A stretch of 32,545 nt of DNA, taken from contig JAHDFR010000044.1 of assembly GCA_020628065.1 (NCBI GenBank), positions 1-32,545 of the forward strand, in the 5' to 3' direction. The position numbers were made by a program, and so were the translations under genes. Below, one piece after another: positions 20,975 through 29,603 of this stretch. Source of the DNA: Acidimicrobiales bacterium. GTDB lineage: Bacteria > Actinomycetota > Acidimicrobiia > Acidimicrobiales > SZUA-35. Numbering within the stretch: the stretch's first letter is position 1; the number at the start of each line of letters is the position of its first letter. A model generated the notes under the pieces. That model was not told the origin of the DNA and ran no database searches. It worked only from the letters and a program-made list of their open reading frames with translations.

Positions 20975-23803
20975 ATGTCCGACCTTCCCGCATCGCTAGT
21001 CAATCTTGACCTCGTCCACGAGGACGAGGCGACGCGGGCCGTTTACGCCACCGACAACTCGATCTATCAGCGCATGCCTGCTGCCGTAGCCGTGCCGGCA
21101 AGTGCGGACGAGTTGATCACGCTGCTTGAGGTTAACCACCGATCGGCTCGGCCTCGCCCGATCGTGGCACGCGGCGGTGGAACCGGCACCAACGGTCAGA
21201 GTCTGACCGATGGTGTGATGATCGATACCAAGAGAAAGATGAATCGAATCATTGATGTTGACGTGGCGGAGCGCACGGCGGTCGTCGAACCGGGCGTCGT
21301 AGCCGACGAACTCAATCGGGCGTTGCAACCGCACGGGCTATTTTGGGCGCCGCACGCTTCAACGGTGAGCCGGGCCACCGTAGGTGGGATGATTGCCACC
21401 GACGCAGCCGGCAAGGGGTCGATGGTGTACGGGCGGACCAACCGCCATGTCGAATCGGTTGACTTGGTTCTGGCCGACGGATCGTTGTTCCAGGCCGAAC
21501 CGGTACCCGTTGAGGAGGCCGCCCGTCGGGCTGCTGCCGGCGGATCGGTCGGACGGGTTTGGCAGGCCCTACTGGACATGGATGTGCAAGAGGGTGCCGA
21601 CCTTTCGTTGCCCGAACTGGCTCGCGGGTTCAGCGGCTACGGAATCGATCGACTTCGACGTGGAGGTTTGGTCGATCCTGTGCCCCTCATTGTGGGCTCA
21701 GAGGGCACACTCGGGGTTGTTGTGTCGGCCAGATTACGGCTCGAACCTCTGCCCACGTCCAAGCGGATGATCGCCGCTTGGTATGGCTCGTTTGATGCCG
21801 CATTGGCCGATGCCGTCGAGTTGCGGTCGACCGGGCCGACGGCCATCGAAACCTTTGACGAGCAGACGCTGGAGGCGGGCAAGCAGTCACCGGCTTGGGA
21901 GGCCTTGAAGTCTCTTGCCCCTGAAGGGGCAACGTCGGTGCTCTTGATGGAGTTTGCGTCGTTCGTGGCCGGTGAGCCCGCCGACTTGGTTGAGGCTCAG
22001 GAGTGTTTGGCCCGAACCGGACGAAGCCAAAGTTCGGTGGTGGTTGATGACACGGCCCAACAGACGGCAGCGTGGCGGGTGCGAGCCGATGCGGTAGGGC
22101 TGTTGGCCAAAGTCGAGGTGGGTGCGCCTGAGCGGTCGGCTCGACCGACCGCCTTTGTTGAGGATTGCGCCGTGCCGGTGGCATCCATGCAGGAGTTCAT
22201 TGCCGATTTCCGGGCCATTCTCGATGGGCACGGCTTGACCTACGGCATGTTCGGACATGCCGATGTAGGTTGCGTTCATGTCAGGCCGGCTCTGGATACA
22301 ACCGACCCCGAACACGAACGGTTGGTTTCGACCATCACAGCCGAAGTATTGGAGGTGTTGAATCGTCACGGTGGGCTGTTGTGGGGCGAGCACGGGCGTG
22401 GCCTGCGAGGAGCGGCAGTGGAGGACGTACTTGAACCGGCCGTCATACGGCTGATGCGTGAGGTGAAGACGGCATTTGATCCCGACGATTTGTGCAACCC
22501 GGGAAAGCTCTACCGGCCGCTGTCTTCGGCCCGGCCGCTCCTCTCGGTGGACGGCGTCGCTCTTCGCGGAGCGTCCAACCGGCTTGTTCCGGTTGAGATT
22601 CGTCGAACCTATGGCGATGCCTATGCCTGCAACGGCAACGGGGTTTGTCACCATCACCACGAGAACGAAGTGATGTGCCCGTCGTACAAGGCAACTCGTG
22701 ATCCTGCGCTGTCGCCGAAGGGTCGGGCGGACTTGATCCGCTACTGGCTGCACGAGAGCCACTCGCATCAGCGAGCGGCCGATGATCAGGCACTGCTTGA
22801 GGAGTCGGTCGCTGACAATCTCGCTCAGTGTTTGTCGTGCTCGGCCTGCACCGGGCAATGTCCGGTCGAGGTTGACATTCCGGAGCTGAAGTCGAGATTC
22901 CTTGAGGAGTATTACGAGACCCGCCGTCGACCGCTGTCCCATCTGGCTCTCTCCCAGTTCGAGAGGGGAGCGTCGCTGGCCACCCGAGCTGCTCCGGTAG
23001 CCAACCTGGGACTTGGGCCGGCGGCTCGCCTCCTCGGACTGGTGGATCTGCCACCTCTGCCGGCATCGGAAGACATTGATGCGCCAACCTTCGACAGTTC
23101 GTCCGGGCATCGCCCCGATCTGGTGGTCGTGCCCGATGTCTTCAGCGCCGTTCTCGATCCTGGTGTGTTGAGTGCTGCTTGTCGGGTGCTGTCCGAGCTT
23201 GGTTTTGACATCGCAGTCTCCGAGTTCATTCCGTCCGGAAAGTTCGATCACGTGAAAGGCCGGCGCGACGCCTTCCGCCGGGCTGCCCGTCGGCAAGCGA
23301 AACTTTTGCGGGGGATCGAAGCGGTGGGGGCCACAGCGGTTGTGTTGGAACCTGCCACCGCTTTGCTGCACCAGAACGAGTATCCGAACTTTGTTCCCGG
23401 CTACCCCTCTCATGTCGCCGTCGGCCTGCCCTCAGTCATCGCCGGGCGGGCGGAGCGACTTCCGGTTCAGGACAACCCAGGTAGTGTTCGCCTCCTCGGT
23501 CACTGCACCGAGCAGGCCAATGAGTCCATATGGATTCGACAGTGGGCGACGGCTTTGGAGGCTGTGGGTTACGAGGTGGATGCGGGGCCCGTCGGCTGCT
23601 GTGGGATGGCTGGTGTGTTTGGCCACGAGCGGTCGAACAAGGACCTGTCTCGAGCCGTTTGGGACACGTCGTGGGCGGGCGAGATCCAGTCCGCGGCCGA
23701 CGACCCGACATCGGTGATAGCCGCCACCGGATACTCGTGCCGTTCTCAGAGCGCTCGGTTCGGTGGTCTCAAGCCGCCGCATCCGGTGGAGCTGCTGCTG
23801 TAG
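20975..23803 (+). CDS. YdiJ-type D-2-hydroxyglutarate / D-2-hydroxyacid dehydrogenase
   Basis: A 942-residue multidomain flavoprotein. An FAD-binding PCMH domain (about 40-280) contains RGGGTGTNGQS and YGRTNRHVESVDLVL. A FAD-oxidase C domain (about 285-520) ends at FDPDDLCNPGKLY. Two iron-sulfur ligand sets follow: C552-x5-C558-x9-C568-P and C619-x2-C622-x2-C625-x3-C629-P. The C-terminus is a CCG domain with C875-C876 (GCCGMAGVFGHE). The order and the CNGNGVC and MCPSYKATRD stretches match E. coli YdiJ, which oxidises D-2-hydroxyglutarate. D-lactate is the alternative substrate. Electrons probably go to quinone. A run of four His follows C558. Confidence 0.92.
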   Translation: MSDLPASLVNLDLVHEDEATRAVYATDNSIYQRMPAAVAVPASADELITLLEVNHRSARPRPIVARGGGTGTNGQSLTDGVMIDTKRKMNRIIDVDVAERTAVVEPGVVADELNRALQPHGLFWAPHASTVSRATVGGMIATDAAGKGSMVYGRTNRHVESVDLVLADGSLFQAEPVPVEEAARRAAAGGSVGRVWQALLDMDVQEGADLSLPELARGFSGYGIDRLRRGGLVDPVPLIVGSEGTLGVVVSARLRLEPLPTSKRMIAAWYGSFDAALADAVELRSTGPTAIETFDEQTLEAGKQSPAWEALKSLAPEGATSVLLMEFASFVAGEPADLVEAQECLARTGRSQSSVVVDDTAQQTAAWRVRADAVGLLAKVEVGAPERSARPTAFVEDCAVPVASMQEFIADFRAILDGHGLTYGMFGHADVGCVHVRPALDTTDPEHERLVSTITAEVLEVLNRHGGLLWGEHGRGLRGAAVEDVLEPAVIRLMREVKTAFDPDDLCNPGKLYRPLSSARPLLSVDGVALRGASNRLVPVEIRRTYGDAYACNGNGVCHHHHENEVMCPSYKATRDPALSPKGRADLIRYWLHESHSHQRAADDQALLEESVADNLAQCLSCSACTGQCPVEVDIPELKSRFLEEYYETRRRPLSHLALSQFERGASLATRAAPVANLGLGPAARLLGLVDLPPLPASEDIDAPTFDSSSGHRPDLVVVPDVFSAVLDPGVLSAACRVLSELGFDIAVSEFIPSGKFDHVKGRRDAFRRAARRQAKLLRGIEAVGATAVVLEPATALLHQNEYPNFVPGYPSHVAVGLPSVIAGRAERLPVQDNPGSVRLLGHCTEQANESIWIRQWATALEAVGYEVDAGPVGCCGMAGVFGHERSNKDLSRAVWDTSWAGEIQSAADDPTSVIAATGYSCRSQSARFGGLKPPHPVELLL

Positions 23804-23895
23804 TTGTGGCCTCCGGCGACCGGTCTTGGGTAATTTCGATCAGTCAACGTTGACGTGACCGACAACACAAATGTAGTATCAGGTCATCACAGAAT

Positions 23896-23912
23896 CGTTA
23901 GGGGGTCTAACG
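23896..23912. promoter_or_regulatory. Dyad CGTTAG-GGGGT-CTAACG before the TRAP operon
   Basis: A perfect 6-bp inverted repeat with a 5-nt spacer, about 115 bp upstream of the DctP start region. It could be an operator for a transport regulator. The rest of the 223-bp gap (23804-24026) shows no gene. Confidence 0.4.
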
Positions 23913-24029
23913 CACGGCGGGTAGGGGGATATCTTCCTCTCCTCTTAGTGATGAATGTGGTGTGCCGTCATCGGAGGTTCCGATCGGTTCTAGGTCTGGT
24001 TGGCCCAGACAGACTAGGGAGTAGACATG

Positions 24030-24043
24030 AAGACTGAAGACTG
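24030..24043 (+). repeat. Tandem 7-bp repeat AAGACTG x2 in the dctP start region
   Basis: Two exact copies of AAGACTG directly follow ATG 24027, and a third partial copy (AAGAC) follows. Two copies put a TGA at codon 6 of that ATG. One copy would fuse ATG 24027 in frame with the whole DctP signal peptide. Confidence 0.8.
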
Positions 24044-24084
24044 AAGACCTGCAAGCAGGTGAGCCTCGCCGATGGCTCGCCCTT

Positions 24085-25299
24085 TTGGCCGGTTTGCTGG
24101 CATTGGCGCTGGTCGCCGCCGCATGCACCGGTGATGCCATTGATGACACCGCTTCCAGCGACGCTGCTGAGGAGGAAGCCGACGCCGACGAGGCCGAAGA
24201 AGCCGATGAGTCCGACGAAGCCGACGAGGAAGAGACCGTCGAGCTGACCCAGGACGAGGCCATCGAGTTCACCATCCAGACCGGCGTTCCTGCCACCTCG
24301 GTGTACCACGCAGTGATCGAAGACTTCGGTGAGCGCATCAGCGTCATGTCCAATGGTCGCCTCGATGCCACCGTTGTTCCCTCCGGTGGCGTGGTTGGCG
24401 CTCTCGAGATTCTCGACGCAGTGAATGACGACGTCATCCCGGTCGGCTTCGCCTGGTCCAACTACTGGAATGGCAAGAACGCCGCAGCTGCGTTGTTCTC
24501 GAACCCGCCGGTGGGCTCCACCGGTATGGATCAGAACACTTCTTTGGCCTGGATGTACGACGGTGGCGGTCTTGAGCTGTACACCCGTCTGTATCAGGAG
24601 GAGATCGGCGTGAACGTCATGCCGATGCCGGTTTGCCCCATGGGCCCAGACCCCTTCGGCTGGTTCGGTGAGAAGATCACCAGCCTCGAAGACCTGCAGG
24701 GCATCCCCTTCCGTTCACCCCCCGGCCTGCCCGGTGACTCGTTCAACAAGGTCGGCATGGAAGCAATCGCCATGCCCGGTTCCGAAATCATTCCCGCTGC
24801 CAACAGCGGCCTGATCGAAGGTGCCGAGTGGATTTCACCGTCCGATGACACCGCCCTGGGCTTCCAGGACGTCTGGGACAACTACTACCTGCAGGGTCTC
24901 CATCAGTCTACCGACATTGGTGAGATGCTGTTCAACGTCGACTGGTTCGAGGGTCTTCCGGCTGATCTCCAGGAGATAATCCGGGTAGCCGCTCAGGCTG
25001 CCATCGTCGACTGCGAGAACCTGTCGATCACCTCAAACGCCGATGCCGTGACCGCACTACAGGAGCAGGGCATCAACATCTGGAACACCCCGCCCGAGTT
25101 TTACGAGGCCTTCGCCGGCGCCTGGAACGAGGTTGCTGCTGAGCTGGAGGAGTCCGATCCGTTCTTCGCCGAGGTTCGCGCCTCACAGCAGGCCTACGCC
25201 GAGCGGGTTATGCCCTACCGTCTGACCATCACCGAGCTCTACCAGACCATTGGTGAGACCTACTTCCCGGAGAAGGTGGGCGCAGACCCCAGTGAGTGA
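24085..25299 (+). CDS. dctP: TRAP transporter solute-binding lipoprotein DctP
   Basis: The extracytoplasmic binding protein of a TRAP transporter, about 404 residues from TTG 24085. The signal ends LVAAAC, a lipoprotein site, followed by an acidic linker rich in Asp and Glu. The DctP fold has GIPFRSPPGLPGDSFNKVG, carrying the substrate-binding Arg, and IEGAEWISPSDD, close to the AEWVGPYDD of 2-oxo-acid/lactate-binding members. The natural start appears to be ATG 24027 with GGGAG 5 nt upstream, but the 7-bp duplication shifts its frame. In-frame alternatives are CTG 24034 or 24049 and TTG 24085. The stop overlaps dctQ. The protein may be poorly made in this sequence version. Confidence 0.88.
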   Translation: MAGLLALALVAAACTGDAIDDTASSDAAEEEADADEAEEADESDEADEEETVELTQDEAIEFTIQTGVPATSVYHAVIEDFGERISVMSNGRLDATVVPSGGVVGALEILDAVNDDVIPVGFAWSNYWNGKNAAAALFSNPPVGSTGMDQNTSLAWMYDGGGLELYTRLYQEEIGVNVMPMPVCPMGPDPFGWFGEKITSLEDLQGIPFRSPPGLPGDSFNKVGMEAIAMPGSEIIPAANSGLIEGAEWISPSDDTALGFQDVWDNYYLQGLHQSTDIGEMLFNVDWFEGLPADLQEIIRVAAQAAIVDCENLSITSNADAVTALQEQGINIWNTPPEFYEAFAGAWNEVAAELEESDPFFAEVRASQQAYAERVMPYRLTITELYQTIGETYFPEKVGADPSE

Positions 25300-25885
25300 T
25301 CTTGAGACGCAGATCGCAGCCGATTACGGCGTAGAGATCGACGTCACAGACACTGAAATTGATGAACCCTGGAATACCGACCGAGGCGGCGTTGATGCCA
25401 TCAACGCCGTCTCGGAAGGGACCGGGCGAATCGTCGCATGGCTGGGACTGGCTCTCATGCTGGTCCTGGCCGCCGACGTTTTCTCCCGCCAGTTGTTCAA
25501 CGATTCCATTTCGTGGGCCAACGACATGGCCTACTTTCTGTACTCGATTCACTTCGTCATCGGCGCAGCGTTCACGCTGAAGCGAAGCGGGCATATTCGC
25601 ACCGACTTCGTCTACCGAAACTGGTCGGCCAAGCGACAAGCGCTAACCGATGCCATCGTCTACGGACTGATGTTCATCCCGGCTCTTGCCTTGGCCCTTT
25701 GGATCGCCACCGATAAAGGGATCGCCTCGTTCAACATTAGAGAAAAGGTCATTACCAGCACCTCCGGTCTTCCGTTGTGGGTGCTGAAAGTGGCACTGGC
25801 CGTCGGCCTATTTCTCTGGTTGCTGCAGTCGATCTCCGAGCTGGTGAAGTCGATTCGCACCGCCCGATCGGGGGAGTGGCAGTGA
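25292..25885 (+). CDS. dctQ: TRAP transporter small permease DctQ
   Basis: A 197-residue membrane protein with an acidic N-terminal tail of about 40 residues and four hydrophobic segments, roughly at 45-65, 80-95, 115-135 and 160-180. SWANDMAYFLYSIHFVIGAAF and HIRTDFVY-type segments are characteristic of DctQ. It forms the small membrane subunit with DctM. GTG 25292 overlaps the dctP stop by 8 bp and has AAGGTGGG upstream; the open frame begins earlier at 25250. The end overlaps dctM by 4 bp. Confidence 0.9.
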   Translation: MSDLETQIAADYGVEIDVTDTEIDEPWNTDRGGVDAINAVSEGTGRIVAWLGLALMLVLAADVFSRQLFNDSISWANDMAYFLYSIHFVIGAAFTLKRSGHIRTDFVYRNWSAKRQALTDAIVYGLMFIPALALALWIATDKGIASFNIREKVITSTSGLPLWVLKVALAVGLFLWLLQSISELVKSIRTARSGEWQ

Positions 25886-27243
25886 TAGCAACCCTTACTA
25901 CGTTCATGTTCGCCCAGATTGATCTGGGAATTGGTCCGGAGTGGCTCGGCATCATCATGCTGGCGTGCCTGTTCGGCGCCATCGTTATCGGATTTCCCAT
26001 CGCCCAGACCTTGATGGTGATGAGTTTCGCCTTCGGATTCATTGGCTTCGGCTCAACGGCGTTCAACCTCTTCACCAACAAGACTTATGAGGTCATGACC
26101 GATGTGACCTTGGCGGCCGTCCCGCTCTTCCTGCTAATGGGCTATGTGCTCGAACAAGCAGGATTAATGGACCGGTTGTTCCGGGCACTTCAGCTGGCGC
26201 TGGCCAACTTGAAGGGCTCGCTGTACCTGGCGGTTATTGCTGCTGCGACGGTCTTTGCCGCAGCAACGGGAATTGTCGGGGCCTCGGTGACCCTCATTGG
26301 CCTCATGGCTATTCCGTCGATGACCCGAAGCGGCTATGACACCAAGCTGGCCGCCGGCGCCATCACCGCCGGCGGAACGCTTGGCATTTTGATTCCACCG
26401 AGCATCATGTTGGTGGTTATGGCCCCGGTCGTTGGCGTGAAGGTCCTCGATCTGTTTGCCGCCGCCATCATTCCCGGGTTTGTTCTCAGCGGGCTCTACA
26501 CCGGCTATGCCCTTATCCGGACGTTCCTAAAACCGGAACTGGGACCCCCACTGGCTGAGGAAGACCGAGCCGAAAATGTCGGTGTTATTGTCAAAGAGAT
26601 TGCGCTCGGCATTATCCCGCCGATGGTGTTGATCACCGCCACCTTGGGCTCGATCCTGTGGGGCTGGGCTACGCCAACTGAAGCATCGGCCATGGGTGCT
26701 CTCGGCGCCATGGTTCTGGCCATGCTTAGCGGCAACTTCGGGGTGCGAAAGCTTGAGCGGGCGCTTATCGCCACGCTGGAGACGGGTTCGATGATCATGA
26801 TTTTGATCGTGGCTTCGAACTTCTTCGGCGCAGTGTTCTCCCGTCTCGGAAGTGCCAACTTTGTGGCCGATGCGTTGGTGGCGTTGAGCCTGCCGCCGGT
26901 GATCATGCTGATCCTGATCTTGATCTTCATTTTCGTGTTGGGCTGGCCGCTGGAATGGGTTCCGATCGTTCTGATCTTCGTTCCCATCTTGCTGCCTGTC
27001 GTCACCGAATTGGGCATCAACCTGGTTTGGTTCAGCATCCTGGTGGCGGTAACGCTGCAGACCGCATGGTTGTCTCCACCGGTCGCGCTTTCGGCCTACT
27101 TCCTCAAAGGGGTAGCGCCGCACTGGGATCTGAAAGACATCTACGCCGGCATGTTCCAATTCATGGGGCTGCAGTTGGTCGGCCTTGCGCTGGTGATTCT
27201 TGTTCCTGCAACCGCCCTTTGGTTGCCGGAGGTCCTGAACTAG
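25882..27243 (+). CDS. dctM: TRAP transporter large permease DctM
   Basis: A 453-residue, highly hydrophobic protein with about twelve membrane segments: the ion-coupled transport subunit of the TRAP system. Typical stretches are AATGIVGASVTLIGLMAIPSM, GGTLGILIPPSIMLVV, ATPTEASAMGALGA and QTAWLSPPVALSAYFLKG. The substrate is set by DctP. GTG 25882 forms a GTGA overlap with the dctQ stop and has GGGGGAG upstream, so translation is coupled. The frame is open from 25777. A strong terminator follows. Confidence 0.95.
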   Translation: MIATLTTFMFAQIDLGIGPEWLGIIMLACLFGAIVIGFPIAQTLMVMSFAFGFIGFGSTAFNLFTNKTYEVMTDVTLAAVPLFLLMGYVLEQAGLMDRLFRALQLALANLKGSLYLAVIAAATVFAAATGIVGASVTLIGLMAIPSMTRSGYDTKLAAGAITAGGTLGILIPPSIMLVVMAPVVGVKVLDLFAAAIIPGFVLSGLYTGYALIRTFLKPELGPPLAEEDRAENVGVIVKEIALGIIPPMVLITATLGSILWGWATPTEASAMGALGAMVLAMLSGNFGVRKLERALIATLETGSMIMILIVASNFFGAVFSRLGSANFVADALVALSLPPVIMLILILIFIFVLGWPLEWVPIVLIFVPILLPVVTELGINLVWFSILVAVTLQTAWLSPPVALSAYFLKGVAPHWDLKDIYAGMFQFMGLQLVGLALVILVPATALWLPEVLN

Positions 27244-27298
27244 CAGTGTCAAGTTGAGCAACTAGCCAACGATCGTCCGAACCTCCCCTGACGGACAC

Positions 27299-27328
27299 AA
27301 GGAGCCCCGGCCTCAGCCGGGGCTCCTT
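27299..27328. terminator. Strong rho-independent terminator after dctM
   Basis: AAGGAGCCCCGGC (27299-27311) pairs perfectly with GCCGGGGCTCCTT (27316-27328) around a CTCA loop, and TTTGTTT follows. It lies between the convergent dctM and HAD genes and can serve both. Confidence 0.92.
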
Positions 27329-27346
27329 TGTTTATCCAGCCCGTGG

Positions 27347-28165
27347 CTAGTCGATGAAGTTGGGCCAACCGAACACTTGCCGCAGAACGTCGGCTACGCC
27401 GTCGGCGTCGTGGGCCAGCGCGGTGACGGCGTCGGCTGCTTCGACGGCCAGCGGATGAGCGTTGGCCATTGCGTATCCTGTGCCGGCCCAGGACAGCATT
27501 TCCACATCGTTCAGATTGTCACCAAAGGCAATGGTGTGCTCCTGATCAATATCAAGCTGCTGGCTGAGCCGGTTCAGCATCCATGCCTTGTTCACTCCCG
27601 GTGCCGTGGCCTCAAGAAACTCGGCGCCGGAGGTGGTGATAGCGAGATCGGTTGATATCTCATCCCTGATGTGGGCCGCCAGTTCCAGTGCGCCCATCTC
27701 CGGGTGAGCCAGGTACAGCTTCAACATGTCGTCGGGAAGCTCGGAGCCGTCGTCGATCTGCTGCCACTTGTCGGGCGGAAGCGTGGTCAAAGAGGCAAAC
27801 TGTTCGATCCAGAAGAAACCCTGGGTCAGGCTCTCCCACGCCCATGCCAGGTCGGGTGTTGATGCCCTGATGGTGGCCAAGGTGTCCATGGTCGAGTCCC
27901 GAGGTAGCGGGTGGCTTTCGGTAACGACCGCCTGCTCAAGGTCGTACAGCACAGCTCCGTTGTCACAAACCGCCCACCTGATGGCAGAGGTCGGTGACAG
28001 CCGGGGCGCCGCCGACCGGTGGCTCCGCCCGGTGGCGGCGACGAAGTGTAGCCCGGGCTTGCTGAGACGCTCCAGCGTTTCGATGGTCGCCGTCGATAGC
28101 TGGGCTGAACGATCAAACAGGGTGCCGTCGAGGTCGAAGGCGGCGAGGGAAGGAAGCTTACTCAC
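27347..28165 (-). CDS. HAD-superfamily Cof-type phosphatase
   Basis: A 272-residue cytoplasmic hydrolase of the Cof/HAD IIB subfamily. Motif I is FDLDGTLFD (D11 nucleophile, D13), motif II is AATGRS, and motif IV is AFGDNLNDVEML near residue 220, with a conserved Lys before it. The cap is the Cof-type alpha/beta insert between motifs II and III. Members dephosphorylate sugar phosphates, flavin precursors and similar compounds; the substrate here is unknown. The start is GTG 28165, 6 nt after a TAGGCT box. It diverges from the QEGLA gene. Confidence 0.92.
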   Translation of the reverse strand: MSKLPSLAAFDLDGTLFDRSAQLSTATIETLERLSKPGLHFVAATGRSHRSAAPRLSPTSAIRWAVCDNGAVLYDLEQAVVTESHPLPRDSTMDTLATIRASTPDLAWAWESLTQGFFWIEQFASLTTLPPDKWQQIDDGSELPDDMLKLYLAHPEMGALELAAHIRDEISTDLAITTSGAEFLEATAPGVNKAWMLNRLSQQLDIDQEHTIAFGDNLNDVEMLSWAGTGYAMANAHPLAVEAADAVTALAHDADGVADVLRQVFGWPNFID

Positions 28166-28171
28166 TGTTGG

Positions 28172-28177
28172 AGCCTA
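28172..28177 (-). promoter_or_regulatory. -10 box (TAGGCT) for the HAD gene
   Basis: On the minus strand TAGGCT is 6 nt before GTG 28165; the mRNA is probably leaderless. Confidence 0.5.
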
Positions 28178-28218
28178 GGCGTTCGTCAATGTCTCAGTAC
28201 TGCAATTGCTGCCGCCGC

Positions 28219-28224
28219 TAGAAT
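28219..28224 (+). promoter_or_regulatory. -10 box (TAGAAT) for the QEGLA protein gene
   Basis: TAGAAT lies 8 nt before GTG 28233 with no ribosome binding site. It argues for GTG 28233 over the start at 28206, which would lie upstream of the box. Confidence 0.5.
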
Positions 28225-28232
28225 CCGGCTTT

Positions 28233-29507
28233 GTGAACATCGAGGAAGAGGTACGGCGGCTGTCGGATGAGTTGGTCGACATCCAACGACCGATTCGCAT
28301 TCTCAACTCGATCAAGTGGACCGACGACGTCAAGAACCAGTTCTTCAGCACAGGACAAGGAACCCAACCGCAGGTTGACGCTGACTATTACCATCGGGAG
28401 CGGCCGCTGAAGTTCGACGTCGGCCAGCGGGCCGAAGCGCTGGCTAATCTGCAAAAGCGGATCGGATCGACCCTTGGCGGTCACCCTTGTGGCGGTTTGC
28501 TGTTGTCCAGGGTGGCTGAGTATCGGTCGGTGTTGAGTCTTCTGCAGGCAAGAGGAACCGCTGATTTCGGACCGATTTCCGGCGAGCTTTATGGGCGGGC
28601 CGTCGACCCGGTCTACCCCGGAGGGCCGACGCTGGCCAGTCTCGGTGAGATCATGACCGAAGCCTTGGGGAACATCGCCGAGGGGGAGTGGGAACCGCCG
28701 AAGATGGAGGAGTATGACGCCGAGCAGTCGGTTGGCATCTTGTCGGAGCGGCTGCAGGACATGTTCGGCGACGACCAACTTCAGGTGAAGGTGGACGACG
28801 GGATTGTGGCTGACGCCGCCGCCGGCAGCGACTACATCAAGTTGCGGGAAGACGCAACCTTTACCGCCCGCGATCTGCGAATACTGGAAGTCCATGAGGG
28901 CTGGGTCCATGTAGCCACCAGCCTCAACGGCAGGCGTCAGCCGGTATGTACGTTTCTGGGCAAGGGCGTGCCGTCGACCACGGTCACCCAGGAAGGCCTG
29001 GCCGTGTTCACCGAGATCACCACGCTGTCGTCGACCCCTGATCGTTTGAGGCGGGTGACGAGGCGGATGCGGGCCATTGCCATGGCTGAGGACGGAGCCA
29101 CCTTCCTCGATGTCTACCGCTGGTTCCTCGACTTGGACTTGAACGTCGACGACGCCTGGACGTCGACTGTTCGCGTTTTCCGAGGGAGCACCTCCGCCGG
29201 GCTGCCGTTCACCAAGGACTTGGTGTACAGCCTCGGCTTCCTGCAGGTTTACAACCTGATTCGGTTGGCTGTCCGCCGTGGCCTCCTTGACCGAATCCCG
29301 TGGCTGTTCGTCGGCAAGATGTCAGTCGAGGAGCTTGGATTGATCGCCCATCTGGCCGAGGAGGGCCTAATAAGGCCGGCCGGGTACCTTCCACCTCACA
29401 TCGCTGACCTCGGCGCACTCGCCTCGTGGATGGCTTACTCCAACATCTTGAACGAGCTTGATCTTGACGTGGTGCAGCTTCATCTGGAGGACGCGCTGAC
29501 TCCCTAG
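28233..29507 (+). CDS. QEGLA/DUF1704 putative metalloprotease
   Basis: A 424-residue protein of the DUF1704 family (bacterial name: flavohaemoglobin expression-modulating QEGLA motif protein). It is related to the eukaryotic MATCAP tubulin carboxypeptidases. The zinc motif is H221-E222-GWV-H226 (HExxxH), followed by TQEGLAVFTE with Q253-E254-G-L-A, whose Glu is the likely third ligand. The N-terminal half (about 1-120) contains DYYHRERPLKFD and is family-typical. Proteolytic activity is known for the eukaryotic relatives and inferred here; bacterial substrates are not established. The start was chosen from the -10 box. Confidence 0.88.
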   Translation: MNIEEEVRRLSDELVDIQRPIRILNSIKWTDDVKNQFFSTGQGTQPQVDADYYHRERPLKFDVGQRAEALANLQKRIGSTLGGHPCGGLLLSRVAEYRSVLSLLQARGTADFGPISGELYGRAVDPVYPGGPTLASLGEIMTEALGNIAEGEWEPPKMEEYDAEQSVGILSERLQDMFGDDQLQVKVDDGIVADAAAGSDYIKLREDATFTARDLRILEVHEGWVHVATSLNGRRQPVCTFLGKGVPSTTVTQEGLAVFTEITTLSSTPDRLRRVTRRMRAIAMAEDGATFLDVYRWFLDLDLNVDDAWTSTVRVFRGSTSAGLPFTKDLVYSLGFLQVYNLIRLAVRRGLLDRIPWLFVGKMSVEELGLIAHLAEEGLIRPAGYLPPHIADLGALASWMAYSNILNELDLDVVQLHLEDALTP

Positions 29508-29603
29508 CCCAGGACCAGGTTTGGTCGAGAGGCCAGGGAGCAGCCGGGTGGGGTGAAGATTGTCGGGCTTCGTCAGCCGGGTGCCAGCGTGAAGTCGACC
29601 GGT

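Noticed and set aside
21887-23413. 508-codon minus-strand ORF within the YdiJ-like gene
   Set aside because: It is antisense to a fully motif-supported flavoprotein; such mirror ORFs are common in G+C-rich DNA.
23855-24037. 60-codon ORF before dctP
   Set aside because: It spans the candidate operator and the dctP ribosome binding site. It has no promoter spacing or recognisable sequence.
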